64,000 nucleotides of DNA from Cryptomeria japonica (GCF_030272615.1 NC_081412.1:669380852-669444851), one strand, 5' to 3'; positions 11,308 through 23,807 are shown, counted from the stretch's first letter. Translations and numbers: made by a program. The notes: generated by a model not told the origin, from the sequence alone.

Positions 11308-12831
11308 TGATAGTTCTTATACTTAATGTAAGTATAGATCCAATAGCCAACAAAATCAGAGGCAGAGGGTGAATCATACAAACTTAATCTTCTATAAAAA
11401 CATCAAATTCAATCTTGGTAACATATACTTCAGTCATATAACCCAAATTGTTAAACATGCAAACTCAAAAGCATATAAACATCATAAACCTCATAACACC
11501 AGATTTAACGTGGAAACCCAAATAGGGAAAAACCACTGTGGGATTTAATACCCACTAAGAAATATACTCTTCCAGAGTATGCTCGGTTAAAAGCAAATCT
11601 TGTTAAACATTACAAACACATTGCTTGATGTGACCCAGTTAAGGGATTTCCCTTAGATCTATTAGGATCTTCACCTTGTTAGAAGTGACCTTGTTAAAGG
11701 ATTTCAAACACTCAATCAGAATGTCACCTTGCTAGAGGGTTTTACAAATAAGACTATTAAGTCCATTCGGTTAAGAGATTTTCTATGACTTTCACAAAAT
11801 AATAGTAATAAAAATCTATCTACAACTTCACATCTAAAATGCTAAAGAAAATTCTTATTTGTTCAATATAATCTAGACATAGAACTAATCTTGTCCATCT
11901 GTTGGGCTTCTATAATCTGTTATTCAAATAGGTCTTCAAGCTTTTGTGCTCAGTAATCACTACGTAGCATCCCTGTGCATACAGTTGGCCGCATTCATTG
12001 TTTATCAACAGTTCCCTATTTATAAACAATTAGCTAACCGGTTAATCTCCTTGATCACATTTCCCATGATCAATCATAGCCATCAGATCTTCAAACTTGT
12101 CCAGGTTCAATGCATCTTTTGATCTGAAAATGTTTTAACCTGCCTTGGAACTTGCATATATTTCTTGGAACTTGTGCTAGGGTATTGCAGTTCAATCTGC
12201 GCTATAGATCTTCATGCTGATCTTCCTTTGCCATAGATTCATTAACAAACTTCATGCGTGGCATACCAATCATTTAATCAGTTCTAGCTCATGAGCTTCC
12301 TTCATTAAATAACGCATGTAAACATTTAATGCATTCTATTATATCTCGGTTACAACTCGGTAAATACTAAACTTCACTTGATAGACATTCCGCCTTCATT
12401 AACCGACAGCGATAACCTTAGGGTTTACAGACTAGGTTCCTTAGGGTTTACTGAGTAGGTTCTTTGCTTGATAACATAGTATAGTATTAACCTTACAATT
12501 TACAACATATGTATGATGTTAAAATAATCTAAACATCATGATCTCATCATTGTCTGACTCGGTAATAGTTGCCCATTGAACACCTTATTCATCATAATCT
12601 TTTCTGTGTCTTTTACCGACATCTTTATATTCTTCAAATCATACTTCTCAAGATATGGCAACATCATACTGAATTAGAAAATCAATTTCTTGACATCAAT
12701 GACAAAATAATAATATCAAGACAGTAAACATCCTTAATTAGTTATATCCATAATCATCAATAACCTTCTCAATATCCTTATTGAAATGCCAACAATCTTT
12801 CATTGTCTGTTATAATGCTATATTGCCAACA
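11308..12831 (-). repeat. 5' LTR of the copia element
   Basis: About 1.52 kb, TGATAGTTC...TATTGCCAACA on the plus strand, followed by the target duplication TGTGT at 12832-12836. It matches the solo LTR at 3717-5244 with a few percent mismatch and small indels, such as an added segment near 12150. Confidence 0.9.
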
Positions 12832-14521
12832 TGTGTTATTTGCTTCTAAATTTTGTAGAGATAAGTCATTTACTTTTAAATTTGCCTCTATGTTTGATTA
12901 GGCTTTGGTGAAAATTTATTATAAACATAGTTGAAATCTTCCTTCTGTGAATGGGAGTTTTAACTTTTCAAATTAATTTTATGATTTTGCATTTGAAGCT
13001 CTAAAATTTTTAATTTAGAATTGGGGCTTTGTAAAATTGTAATAGATTTCAGATTTGAGATCATGAATTTTGTTGATTGTAAAAAAAATGAATAGATTTA
13101 TATAATCATTTTTCTCAAAATCAATAAATATCTTCTTGCTGTGCAAATGTATTGGAAATTGGGGTTTTTAATTTATCTTAATATTAATTTATTAAATTTC
13201 ATATTAATTATTCATTTCTAAGTTTGTTTATTTTGTCAGGGGTGTTTTTTTTTTTTTTTTTTTTAAGAAGTATTATAGAGGAGGGTTTCACTCCACCCAT
13301 GGTTGCACGGGGGGGAGAAAGGTTTCCACCCACAACAGCATGGGGGGTGGTGAGCCTTCCCATCCATGATTGTGTGGGGGAAGGGAACCTCCACCCACAA
13401 CAATATGGGGGGGAGGTGAGCCTCTCCACCCACAGTAGCATGGGGGGAGGAGGGCCTCCACCCACAATAGCATGGTGAGAGGTGAGCCTCTCCACCCATG
13501 ACTGTGTGGGTCTACCGACAATAGAATGGGTAGGAGGTAGCCTCCACACACGCTATGTGGGGTGGAGGAAATCCCTTACTAGCCACGACCCTCTCTATGT
13601 TCAACTCGCTTGTAGTTGATTTTTGCTTGGATTTTAATGTATTCTTCTGTTTAAATTAAAATACCCTACATTAATATATATAATTCACCTATTTATATTT
13701 AAAGTTCTGTGATATAATTATTGGAATGCCCAACAATGAATATGTTACATGTTCGGCTATGATTAAATTTTAAATTTAAATGTATAGGTTCAACTTGTAA
13801 ATGATACTATTTCTGACCAATACTATTTCAAATTATATATTATTTTGTTTTAATCATAGTAGATATTGTATACACCTAAAAATGGTTTGAAGATAATTAA
13901 TTGAATAAGTAATTATTTAATTAATCTGCATCCCCAATTTAATTGAATTCATTAGCAATTTGATTAAATTCCTCCTTTTCATCTACTTATTAATAAATCT
14001 AAGGATTTATTTAATAGGTTCATTTCAATAATCCCCTTTGATTAATTAATTCAAATTAAATAATTCTTTCCCATCAAACTCATTTCTTCTAATCTTCTAA
14101 TTAATTAAAACAAATCAATTTATGAGTTGTTGAGAATTAATTAGTCTTTTCATATTATTTGAATTTCTAAATTCAAATTACCCATATGCCTCCTAACTTC
14201 TAACCACCTAACCTAACCCATTCCATCTAACCCTGGTTTAATTAAAACTACCTTAGCTTGCACATCCTAACCTACTATGGTGTGGATACTCTCCCCTTGA
14301 GACACATGGCTTTCTTGGGCCACATGTCTCCTCTCTTGGAATCTTCTTGACACTTGTCACCATAGAGATGACAAATGTTCCCTTTCATCCAACCTCTTCT
14401 AGAAGTCTCTTGAGAATTGTCACCATATAGATGACAAATGTTCCCTTCATCCAACCTCTTTTCCAACCTCCTCCAATTTCACCATTGATATCTTCAGACT
14501 TAATCTTGATTGTTGATTCCT
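12832..14521. repeat. Duplicated flank, copy B
   Basis: Matches 5245-6929 from the TGTGT target duplication to TTGATTCCT, after which the sequences diverge completely. No gene is supported. Confidence 0.8.
13275..13565 (+). repeat. 33-bp minisatellite, copy B
   Basis: Same array as at 5690-5975, with the same number and order of units and scattered substitutions. This shows that it was copied together with the flank rather than expanding independently. Confidence 0.85.
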
Positions 14522-15335
14522 GCCACCTCACCCCTGGCCTTGGAAATCCTATAGATAGACCCCATTTTGGAGCAATAATCATCCCATCTCATTTGCATTT
14601 TAGGTATTATTATTATAGGAATGGCATATATCTCTTGACATATCATTTGAGCATTGTTATTATAGGCAATTGCATTCTTAGATCTAGCTTATTTTGTTGA
14701 ATCATGTAGCTTAATCATTCTCTTTTCTAGCTTAAATGCATCATTATCATCTCAAATCCTCCATCTAGGTGTAGTCAAGTCACTGGAATTTTCTTATCTA
14801 GTTCTGAGAGCAAATCTACACTTGGATTCATTAGGAGGCGATAGATCGATTAGCCATGGTTTTATCTTTACTTGTTTTAAATTTTCTAACCATGCTTGTA
14901 ATGATCTATTAATTGCTTTGTGTTGCAGTTGTAGGTATACACTTCATAGGCACGACATATGTTGTAATTAATAAGGTTATTTTGGTTAAATTTTTTTGGC
15001 TTAGATACTCAGTGAATAGATATCCATATTTATTGATTTTATCAATTATTTATTTTTCCATATATGTTATTTCCGAGAAGTGGAAAGTTATCTGATTTTG
15101 TGTTAATAGGGTGGATTGTTTAATTTACTACACCTTGTATTTATGCATTAAAGTAATTAATCATGTGGTTAAGTTCTTAAATTATGAATTGTAATCTTAT
15201 GAACTACAATAGATTCAAATAATTGAATGTAAATCACAAGTTCTATGAAATTGTGAAACTAAATGATATTGGATAAAAATCACATGTTTATGGTAAGCCT
15301 AAGGTAATTTTATTCGTGAGTTTCTTTATGCCTAC
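14522..15335. other. Noncoding stretch left of the gypsy element
   Basis: No supported gene or repeat. It ends with CCTAC (15331-15335), the target duplication of the gypsy insertion. Confidence 0.5.
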
Positions 15336-16426
15336 TATATTCAGGGGTAAAATAAGTGTAATTTGCATAATTAGACATCAAAGAGTGAATCACAACTCTA
15401 ATATAATTAATTAATCCTAAATTACTATGAAATAATGCAAAATCAATTGAAATGAAAGAAAGATCTATCTAAAAATCCCTCAATTGACATAGCAAAGTGT
15501 CCATTGCTCTTCTCCATTGTTGTTGATGTAGGTGGCTCTTAGGTATTGCACTTGATTTCTTGCATAAGATGGACAACAACATTGAAGACTGTGATTCTAG
15601 ATTGAAATGAGAAAGGAGGTCGAATTTATAGATTTTCAACACAAAGGAGGTGAGAAATTGAACTCAAGTGTTGATTGATCAATTAACTCATTAGATTGGA
15701 GAGTGAACTCAATTGATTGATCAAAAGACTGAATAGACTAACTAGTTGACTGGATTGATTGGGGAGACGACTGATTAGATGGATTAGAAGATTGAATTGA
15801 TTGAAGAGTTAGAAAAAGGTGTTTGAGAGTTAAAAAGGGTGATTGATGAGTTAACTGAGTTAACCGATTAGATAACTGATTGGATCAATCAATTATGATT
15901 CTGGCATGTGCTGTAGGAATTTGAAATTGAATTTTATTTTTATTTTCAAATTGGATTTGAATTTGGTCATTCGAATGCTGAAATGCACATGAAACTCAGT
16001 GAAATTCAGATTTGGGGAAATGTGAATTTGAAAATGTGAAATTAGATGAAATTAACTGAAATGAAAATTTGGGAGAAATGTGAAATGAAATTAGATGGAT
16101 TTATAATTTGGGGAATTAGAGGATTAAGTTAATTGATTTAAATAAGTTAAATGAAATTATTTAAACATAAAAAATTGAATTAATTAAATAATAAAGATTA
16201 TTTAACTAAGGAAAATGTCGCAATTAATTAAATAAATAATATTTAATTAATATTTGTAGTAGGGTTAACTGATTAAAATGATTTAAGAATAGAAATAGAA
16301 TAATTATAAATGTTGGAGGGTAAGGATTAGAAGAAATAGTTAGTTTAATCAAATAATTAAAGAATTACTTAATTAAATAGACAAATAATTAGTGTAGAAT
16401 TTATGAGACATTTTTAGGTGTCTACA
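15336..16426 (-). repeat. 3' LTR of the gypsy element
   Basis: Direct repeat of 39907-41061. The plus strand starts TATATTCAGGGG (TG mutated to TA) and ends GAGACATTTTTAGGTGTCTACA. It is internally rich in GATTGAT-like simple sequence, with which the two LTRs differ in length. Confidence 0.88.
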
Positions 16427-16441
16427 TTTGCCCCTCTTTGA
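16427..16441 (-). promoter_or_regulatory. Polypurine tract
   Basis: The minus strand reads GTCAAAGAGGGGCAAA directly against the LTR start TGTAGACACC. A purine tract in this place primes plus-strand DNA synthesis, and it confirms that the left LTR is the 3' LTR. Confidence 0.8.
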
Positions 16442-16877
16442 CACAATGTCCAAATGATGTTGTTTCAAAGAAAATGAAAAATTTCTGCCCTAGTATGGCC
16501 TAGCGATACTCAGGGTATGAATATGACCCCTTGGAAAAAGTGGTCAAAAAATTGTGGAATGAAGACCATTTTTTTAAAAATATACTAATAAGTGATAATG
16601 TGAAGTTTGGTAAAGTTTCAATCTCATTTGGTGTGTCTACAACTGTGTTAAATTTGGAGGGGTCCACAGCCATTAGGATGACAAAAATCCTTATTTTGAG
16701 CTATAAATTGAAATTTGGTATTGGTTCGAGGTCATTTGCACTCTTTTGCTTTGTAAAATTCCTTGGAGATATTAGTGCTTTTAACATCCTTCGAGTGAGA
16801 TGATGGGTCGCAGAGCGAGGCTGCATTTGTCCAAGCGAGTGCGGTCATATCAAAGACCTCCCAACACTGGTGGCATG

Positions 16878-17262
16878 GTGAGTTTTCATGATTTTTGCTC
16901 ATTTGTATCTATTTTTTCCAATTTTTTGCTTGATGTTTGATAGGTCAACTTTTTTCCAATTCGCAATTGCTTGTCAATTTTATCGCATTTGATTTTAAAA
17001 ATTCGCAATTTCTTTTAGTGTTTTGCAATTGAAATTACACCTCGCATTTGATGATATTGTTTCACAGTTGGTACAAGTAAGTCACAATTGATAATATTGC
17101 TTCACAATTGATCATATTATTTTGTAATTGAAAATATTGATTCACAATTGATTATTTTGATTCAGATAAATATACTTCGCATTTGATGTTGAGAGTCATT
17201 TATGCATACGTCTTGATAGTAAGAAGATGTAATTAATTCATTTTTGTGTTTTTCAATTGCAG
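16878..17262 (+). other. Predicted intron of the PMD gene
   Basis: 385 bp with GTGAGT at the donor and a pyrimidine-rich TTTTTCAATTGCAG acceptor. It is AT-rich and contains repeated GCAATTG/CACAATTG words spaced about 25-35 bp. Coding style (Arg/Leu-rich versus PMD-like) changes only across this span, which supports splicing. No transcript evidence is available. Confidence 0.6.
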
Positions 17263-18414
17263 GAGCGTTGTCCACTTCTTCTTGCTAGATAGACAAGGCC
17301 AGATGGTCTTGATCAATGTCATGAGTGGGATGCAGAGGATACTACTTTATTATGACAGGTTGGATTATATCACATAGCACATTTGCCTGAGGTTACAACC
17401 AACAGGGCCATGATTACTTCTTGGGTTGAGTGATGGCATTCAGAGACATGTTCTTTTCATCTAGTGATAGGTGAGGCATCCATCACACTTGAGGATGTGT
17501 GGTGTATCTTACATATTTTGATATTTGGGACACAAGTTACTTTTGATCGTTGTGATAGTGTATCTTCTTTGTGTACAATGTTTGAGTATTCGGAGGAGGA
17601 TCTCCATATTCATGGTCGTTATGAGATTCGTTGGGATGATTTTGAGTATGATGATCTCATACTTATTCTTGCTTGTATCGTTACTGGGTTATTGATCCCT
17701 GATAGACGTACTCATGGTTTCCCTGTTGGATGGGTATGAGTTATGCATGTTATGATTGTTGATAGATGATTTTTTGGTTGGGGTCCTTGTCTTCTGGCCA
17801 CATTGTATCATCAGATGCATGGTATTGTTTATTTGCGATATAAATCTATCGGATGTGGTATCACTTTGCTCCAGATATGGGCTTGGGAGCACATGGATAT
17901 CTTTCATCCTGTTTTACATGTGGATCTTGAGCCAGAGTAACCTTATGCTTATAGATATACTGTTGGTATGAGACATAGGGCATCGGGTAATATATTGTAT
18001 TGGCACCATCAGATTGATGTGTTATAATATTTTTCATGGAGACCTTATCTTACTTGCCCCAGTTCGGCCGATGATGACCAACATCTTCCTTATTGCCATC
18101 AACAGAGATATCTTATTGGATGAGATGTTAGTGGTCGTAGGGTTATAGATGTAAATCTTCTTGTCTATGTACTCCGATAGTTTAGGGAGATACAGGGTAT
18201 TCCAGATGTGACAACTTATTTTGCTCGCACTACTCAAGAGGTTGGTGATTGGGGTGCTTATGTGTGACCTCATGTTGCTATCACTGAGTTTGATGCTCTT
18301 GCTCCTATTCACTTGGGATGGTGGGCTGGTGTAGTGGATCTGGGGACTACAATGTAGTATAGTGCATGGTGGATACAACATAGGCAGATGAGACTTGGTA
18401 GGGGTCCTAGAGGG

Positions 18415-18504
18415 GAGGGAGAGGTAGAGGAGGGAGAGGTAGAGGAGGGAGAGGTGGAGGAGGGAGAGGTAGATTAGGGAGAGGTTGAAGAGAGAGAGGT
18501 GGAG
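18415..18504 (+). repeat. 15-bp coding tandem repeat (GEVEE), 6 units
   Basis: GAGGGAGAGGTAGAG is repeated six times with small changes. In the PMD frame each unit encodes Glu-Gly-Glu-Val-Glu or its rotation, giving an acidic spacer. The reverse strand gives a false Leu/Ser-rich ORF. Confidence 0.85.
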
Positions 18505-19060
18505 ATCAGATACATCTGATAGCAATAGCTATAGAGTAGGTAGAGAGTGGAGAGGAGGTTGTGGATATTGGTCAAGAGACTGCATTTGTGAGCATTTCTG
18601 ATAGGAGTGATAGTGAGGATGAGAAATCAGCATCAGGCTCTTTGAGCAGTGATGGGGATGAGGGTGGAGATAGTGGTCATGATGTTGACATGCCCTTGGC
18701 TATGGGGACAGGTGGTGGGGAGGGCGGAGATGATGAGGGATTGAGAGATTAGGTTAGGAGTTTAGAGGATTTGGTTGCTACTTTGTGGTAGCAGAGGATG
18801 GAGGATAGAGATCGGTATCAGTGGGCGTTGGGTTAGTTGACTACAAAGAGAGATTGAATAGTCACTGAGAGAGATAGACTCTAGAGGGAGAGAGACGCGG
18901 TAGTGAGGATGGCTCAGATCACTATGGATGCATATGATCAACTATTTGGGCCGATGACAAAGGCTTGAAGCCAAGGTGATAGATATTTTGTTGTTGCATA
19001 GGAGGCTATTTATTATAGGTAGGCTTATGAGAGGGTTGTTCCCGAGGGCCAAAGGGAGCC

Positions 19061-19952
19061 TATTGGGATCCAAGAACACTGAGAGGGGGGGTGAATCCGT
19101 GTTCTACCGATATGATAAGATTTTATACTTTTATACCATGCACATATAAACCGGTAAAGAAATAAACATATAACTTGAAGAAAATAAACTATCCACATAA
19201 ATGAACACCATAACACATAGAATTTATCCTCAAAGAGGAAAAACCATAGTGGGATTTGTGACCCATAATATCAGTTCACTGGCATTATGAAAAGATATTA
19301 CATATAATGGGGGCCTGCACATGTAGGAAGGCATATTTCCAAAAGCATACTACTCATCACTAAAGTGTCTCACTGACTACAAGCTTTCTACTTAAGTAAA
19401 ATACTGAAAATGAACTCAAGAATGCATCTGCTCTGCCAAATAGAGTTTCGGTTCTAGCTTTGCTCTATATCGGTTCATAAACCCTGAACACTACCAATAT
19501 CACTTCTCCAAGAATGCTTTCTAAGATATCTACAGATCATTGCATGATATAACATTTGCATACAAAATGATCTTCATACATATACTTTGTATTATACAGT
19601 TCTGCTATATACTCCTATATCCATATCATGTCTCTCATATCTTGTATATTTCAAAATACCCTAGCAGAATGACCTATATACCCATTACAAACAATATTCC
19701 TTATGTCGGCTTACAATACATTACAAAAATATATTGAATGTCGGCCTCGATAATAATTACAAAATAATTTACTAAATAAATCCTCCTTGATATCAACTTC
19801 CTTGAAGTATTGATGCCAGTGCCGGTGTATCCCTGAATGCTCCAAAGCCATTGTCTGTCGATATATGCTTCCTAATGCCAGTAAATGATTCCATATAATC
19901 TTGTTTCCATCAATGACAACAAAAAGAATCCAATGAGTGTCAATTGCCAATA
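19061..19952 (-). mobile_element. Solo LTR inside the PMD gene
   Basis: 892 bp flanked by GAGCC on both sides (19056-19060 and 19953-19957). It starts TATTGGGATCC and ends GCCAATA, so the tips TATTGG/CCAATA are inverted but lack the standard TG/CA end. The G tract and GTGAATCC near the left end match the copia LTR signature of the window. The PMD reading frame continues in register across the insertion (Glu-Pro on both sides), which fixes the boundaries well. Confidence 0.85.
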
Positions 19953-20114
19953 GAGCCTAGTTTTAGCACTTTCATGGGGAGGAGATCGAGTCGGTCTATC
20001 TCTTGACAAACTAGCAGTGGAGGAGTGATGAGTCCACCTAGAGCACCATCGAGACAGACTAGAGTAGGATCCAGTAGATAGGGTCCACCTAGAGATAGAG
20101 GCGACACTAGTTGA

Positions 20115-21359
20115 GATTTTATGCTATTGATGATGTATTATAAAGACGATGTATTTGGATACACTTTTTGAGATATATGATATGCAATTTTTTTTTTGCA
20201 GTGATTTATTATGTGTTGTTTACTATGTGTGATGCATGGATCTATATGTTATATGTAATGATTTTTATATGATTTATGCAATTATTTATATATGATTTAT
20301 GCAATGATTATTATATGATTTATGCAATGATTATTTTAATTAAATGCAAATCTTAATGTAATTGTGTTATATCAATGTGAATTAAACTATGCATACATGA
20401 TCTTAAAATAAATCTAATGATGAATGCAACCTTAAAATGAATCTAATGATGTGTGTAATATTCTTATTATTTTTGTTGTGTCAAAATATGTGTTTAAAAA
20501 GTTAGCATAGAATAATTGTTAGTTATTAATGGAGAATGGATTAAATGAAGAATCAATTGAGTTAACCTTTTATTTATCTCAAGAATAGATGTGGTAGAAA
20601 TGATCTTTTTAATATAATATAGATGAGAAAGTCTTCATCTCTTTGTTTGTAGTGCAATACATTGTCATCATCGAGCCTTATTATGTAAGAACAAAGATTA
20701 GTATACTAGGGTATGAGGAACCAAGATGTATAGATATCTCATTGCAAGAAACAAACAAGTAGAAGATAAGGAATGAACCCTCAATTTTGGTTATTAGGTT
20801 AGGGGTCAAGGTATGTGTGGCATTCAGAAGCTGAATGCTCCTCTCATAGACACCCACTAGAGAAATTTCCCTAGAGTTTCATTGGTTCAAACCACAAAAA
20901 AAAAATAAAGAAAAGGATCATGCCCATCACGGCTCCTCTAGTCACTTTTTTGGACATCCTTGAGTAGCTAAAAGCAATGATCTTTGCCAATTTGATAAAA
21001 AGAGTCAACCAAAATAGACAAAACTCAATAGTTAGATTGATTGTGCCTTTGATTTGATATGTTCAATGTGATTTTGATAATGTCTAGTTTTAGAAGTTTT
21101 GGACCTCATTTAAGACTGACCTGTCTAGTTTCGTGTGTACCAATTCTGTTTAAGACAAGATGTTTATCACATTGATAGTTTGATAGTGATTCGATAGATT
21201 AGATAGTTGATCAGCTTGAATGCAAATGTTTCAACAAGATAGTTGTATCCTTTGTTTAAAAATTCATGCAAAGTGTTTGTTGGATACCTGCTAGGGTGTT
21301 TGATTCTTGCAAGACATTTTATTGCAAGTTTTTAGGTGATTTTTCAATTTTTAAGTTTG
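20115..21359. other. Gypsy internal spacer without a gene
   Basis: AT-rich, with ATGATTTATGCAATGATT-like simple repetition around 20255-20340. No supported ORF or RNA. It belongs to the untranslated 3' part of the gypsy element between the antisense PMD gene and pol. Confidence 0.5.
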
Positions 21360-21620
21360 TTTTTTTAATATTTGACCTTTTTAGGACTTAATTTATTTTT
21401 AGGGTTTTTTCAAGACTTCATCTGTTTTTTAGGATTTTTTCAGGTCTTCTGATTTTTAGGATTTTTTCAAGACTTTATCTGATTTTTAGGATTTTTTCAG
21501 GACTTTATTTGATTTTAGGATTTTTTTAGGACTTTATCTGATTTTTAGGATTTTTTTCAGGACTTTATTTGATTTTCAGGATTTTTTTAGGACTTCATCT
21601 GATTTTTAGGATTTTTTTAG
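21360..21620 (+). repeat. 30-bp T-rich tandem repeat, about 8 units
   Basis: Units resemble CTGATTTTTAGGATTTTTTC followed by AGGACTTTAT, spaced 29-31 bp. The early units are more degenerate. It lies within the gypsy interior. Confidence 0.8.
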
Positions 21621-22634
21621 TTATGCCCCCAAGTATGCAAATCTATGATGACATGATGATTTGCAGGATATGATGGAGACAATGAATTTTTCAAATGAAA
21701 ATTATGCTAATGTAGTAGGCGATATGAAGATACAGTTCCTATTCAAACAAGGATTAAAGGTGCAAAACATTTCAGAGATAGGAGTTCAATCCGTTCTCAA
21801 AAGATCTATTAGACCATCCAACCTAACACATTGTGTAACCAAGGTTTATGAATGGAGGCATGGAAAAATTATCCATAAATTCTTGGAACTTTGATCTTCT
21901 TCTACCAATGTGTGTGCATTTGAGTTCATTCTAACTCTTATAACCATCATAGACCCTTGGAATACTATGTGGCTAGCTATGTTAGTTATTGTAACTTAAA
22001 AAGCATCCTGGATAGAGCCTCACTGCCAGCAAGATTTTAGGGCTCTGATGAGGTTATACATTGTAATCTCTCAAATATTTCTCCATTGCCAGTAGGTGTC
22101 CATAGCCCTGATGGAGTTATTCGCATGTTCCCATAGTCAAGTTTTTATTGCACATGATATTTCAATTATATATCACTTCTTATTTTGCCTTTAGAAGTGT
22201 TTTGGCATATTATTTTTCTTCTTTTCTTTTCTTGCCTTGACTTGTAAGTAATGAAACCTTCATGGGTATGACAATTATAGTGGTGTTGAAGTTGAATTTA
22301 TTGATTTTTCACTAGCCACATGACCAACTAGGTATCTGTAACGACTTAGAGCATTGATTAATGTGTGAGATATAGCAATTGATAGACTTTGGGTAAGCAA
22401 GGTTGAATACTAAAATATCTACACAATCATAGATAAAGCTTAATGACAAGGTGACGTTAACAATGAATGATTAAAGGTCTCATAAAAACATCATGAACAA
22501 GTATCTAGGAAATGAGACAACCTTCGTTCCTTTCGATGTAGATAGGTGAATAATTCATACAATCATCCTTTATTTGTGAATACAACTATATGGGAGAAAA
22601 ATAATGATATGCAACTATATGTTGTGTGATGGTG
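21621..22634. other. Gypsy internal spacer next to the copia insertion
   Basis: No gene supported. A 77-codon plus-strand frame at 21661-21894 has no recognisable motif and may be chance. The stretch ends with GGTGA (22630-22634), the target duplication of the inserted copia element. Confidence 0.5.
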
Positions 22635-23750
22635 ATGTTGGTATTATGGATGTGTTGCATTGGTTTTGTCATTGATATCAACACTTATCCTTCTGTAGAT
22701 CTACATTGTTGATTTGGCACTATGGTTATATTGGTTTACTGTTAGACCGACACATTATGTTCACTGGCAAGGTTAGTGACTTATGCACAATCACCGGTAT
22801 ATGCTCACTGATAGATTATATGGTTCATCGGTACTGATGGTGACTTGTTATCACCTGGAGATCACTTGATTATGTTGAAGACATGGCTTGGATACTTGGT
22901 TTTGGTATTTTGGTTATTGGTCTAATCGGATTGACATATTTGTTGTTACCAGTAGATAGGTCTAGCTTATGGACCGGTATACGTTATCTATTCCAGATCA
23001 GCATGACACATTATAGAGATGATTTATTATTGGTTATTTTATTGAGGCCGACATCTTGTATCACACCAAGACTTATTTTGTAATTGATTTGAATGTAATA
23101 TTGTTAGTGAGATGACCTTAATATTTGGTCTTAGGTTTTGTATAAATGTAAGATCTCATTTGTGAGATGAGAAGGTATGGTCATGGTATGGTATTGTAAC
23201 TTGGTATGTGAGAATATTGAAGATCATATGAGTAGATCATAGAGTGAATCAAGAAGTCATCATTTGAAGGTAAAAGGAAGGTTTAAAGGTGTTCATCAGA
23301 GCTTAAACCGGTACCGAATCCAGCATTGTAGATACACTTTGAAGAAATACATTATTCTAGGATTTAACCATCCTACTGTAGTAAGTGTGACTCCCATTAT
23401 TGAGCAGTGTGCTCTAGGCGGTTGGCCTTTCTGCATGTGCAAACCCCATTTGTATACACACATTATCTGCAGTAGTATCATCTAATTGTGGGTAAGGTTT
23501 CCCACCGTGGTTTTTCCCTTACAAGGTTTCCACATCAAAAATATTTGTGTTATGTGTTGTGGATGTTGTTTCTCTTTCTGTTTCATGCATTAAGTTTCAC
23601 CGGTATTGATATACACTGTTAATTTGTTTAACCAAAATTAAGATTGCTTTACCGGTATTAAGTATTAAGTTGAATTAATTTATAATTGAGTTGAAATTCA
23701 TTGACAACTGATTCAACCCCCCCTCTTAGTTGTACTTTCAGTTCCTAACA
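22635..23750 (+). repeat. 5' LTR
   Basis: TGTTGGTATTATGG...GTTCCTAACA, 1116 bp. A C tract (ACCCCCCCTCTTAGT) lies about 25 bp from the end. The primer site follows two bases later. Confidence 0.92.
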
Positions 23751-23752
23751 AT

Positions 23753-23764
23753 TGGTATCAGAGC
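23753..23764 (+). promoter_or_regulatory. Primer binding site, TGGTATCAGAGC
   Basis: Exact plant initiator tRNA-Met site immediately after the 5' LTR. Confidence 0.92.
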
Positions 23765-23807
23765 TAAGTTCTCTTTTTGGAGAAGTCTAACAACTTGAGG
23801 AGATCCT

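Larger units (their letters stand above)
7058..12831 (-). mobile_element. Ty1/copia retrotransposon lacking an adjacent 3' LTR
   Basis: On the minus strand: 5' LTR (12831-11308), primer site, gag with zinc knuckle, protease, integrase, RT and RNase H. The order protease-integrase-RT-RNase H defines Ty1/copia. The pieces at 11243-8004 share one frame, broken by several stops, and a frameshift near 8010 moves RT and RNase H into another frame. The matching LTR lies at 3717-5244 but is separated from the coding end by 1.8 kb of duplicated flank. The insertion is therefore not a simple intact element. Confidence 0.85.
16800..20114 (+). pseudogene. Plant mobile domain (PMD) gene, antisense within the gypsy element
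   Basis: Exon 1 starts at ATG ATG (16800), encodes MMGRRARLHLSKR..., and meets GTGAGT at 16878. After an intron ending TTTTTCAATTGCAG (17262) the frame resumes as ERCPLLLAR. It continues through PMD hallmarks: LPEVTTNRAMITSWVE, HLVIGEASITLEDVWCIL and, past a stop, GITLLQIWAWEHM. After the domain come a GEVEE repeat, an acidic Ser-rich stretch (18561-18752) and a coiled-coil-like charged region. A basic Ser/Arg-rich tail ends in TGA at 20112-20114. PMD proteins (the MAIN/MAIL family and transposon relatives) are nuclear and linked to silencing and genome stability. Many stops, a frameshift near 18520 and an LTR insertion at 19061 make this copy dead. Confidence 0.8.

Noticed and set aside
16531-16803. 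90-codon plus-strand ORF before the PMD gene
   Set aside because: No motif. It overlaps the expected leader of the PMD gene and ends at its start codon.
18034-18525. 163-codon minus-strand Leu/Ser-rich ORF
   Set aside because: It is the reverse of the GEVEE-coding 15-bp repeat and of the PMD frame.
21661-21894. 77-codon plus-strand ORF in the gypsy spacer
   Set aside because: No motif and no conservation evidence; mentioned only as part of the spacer.
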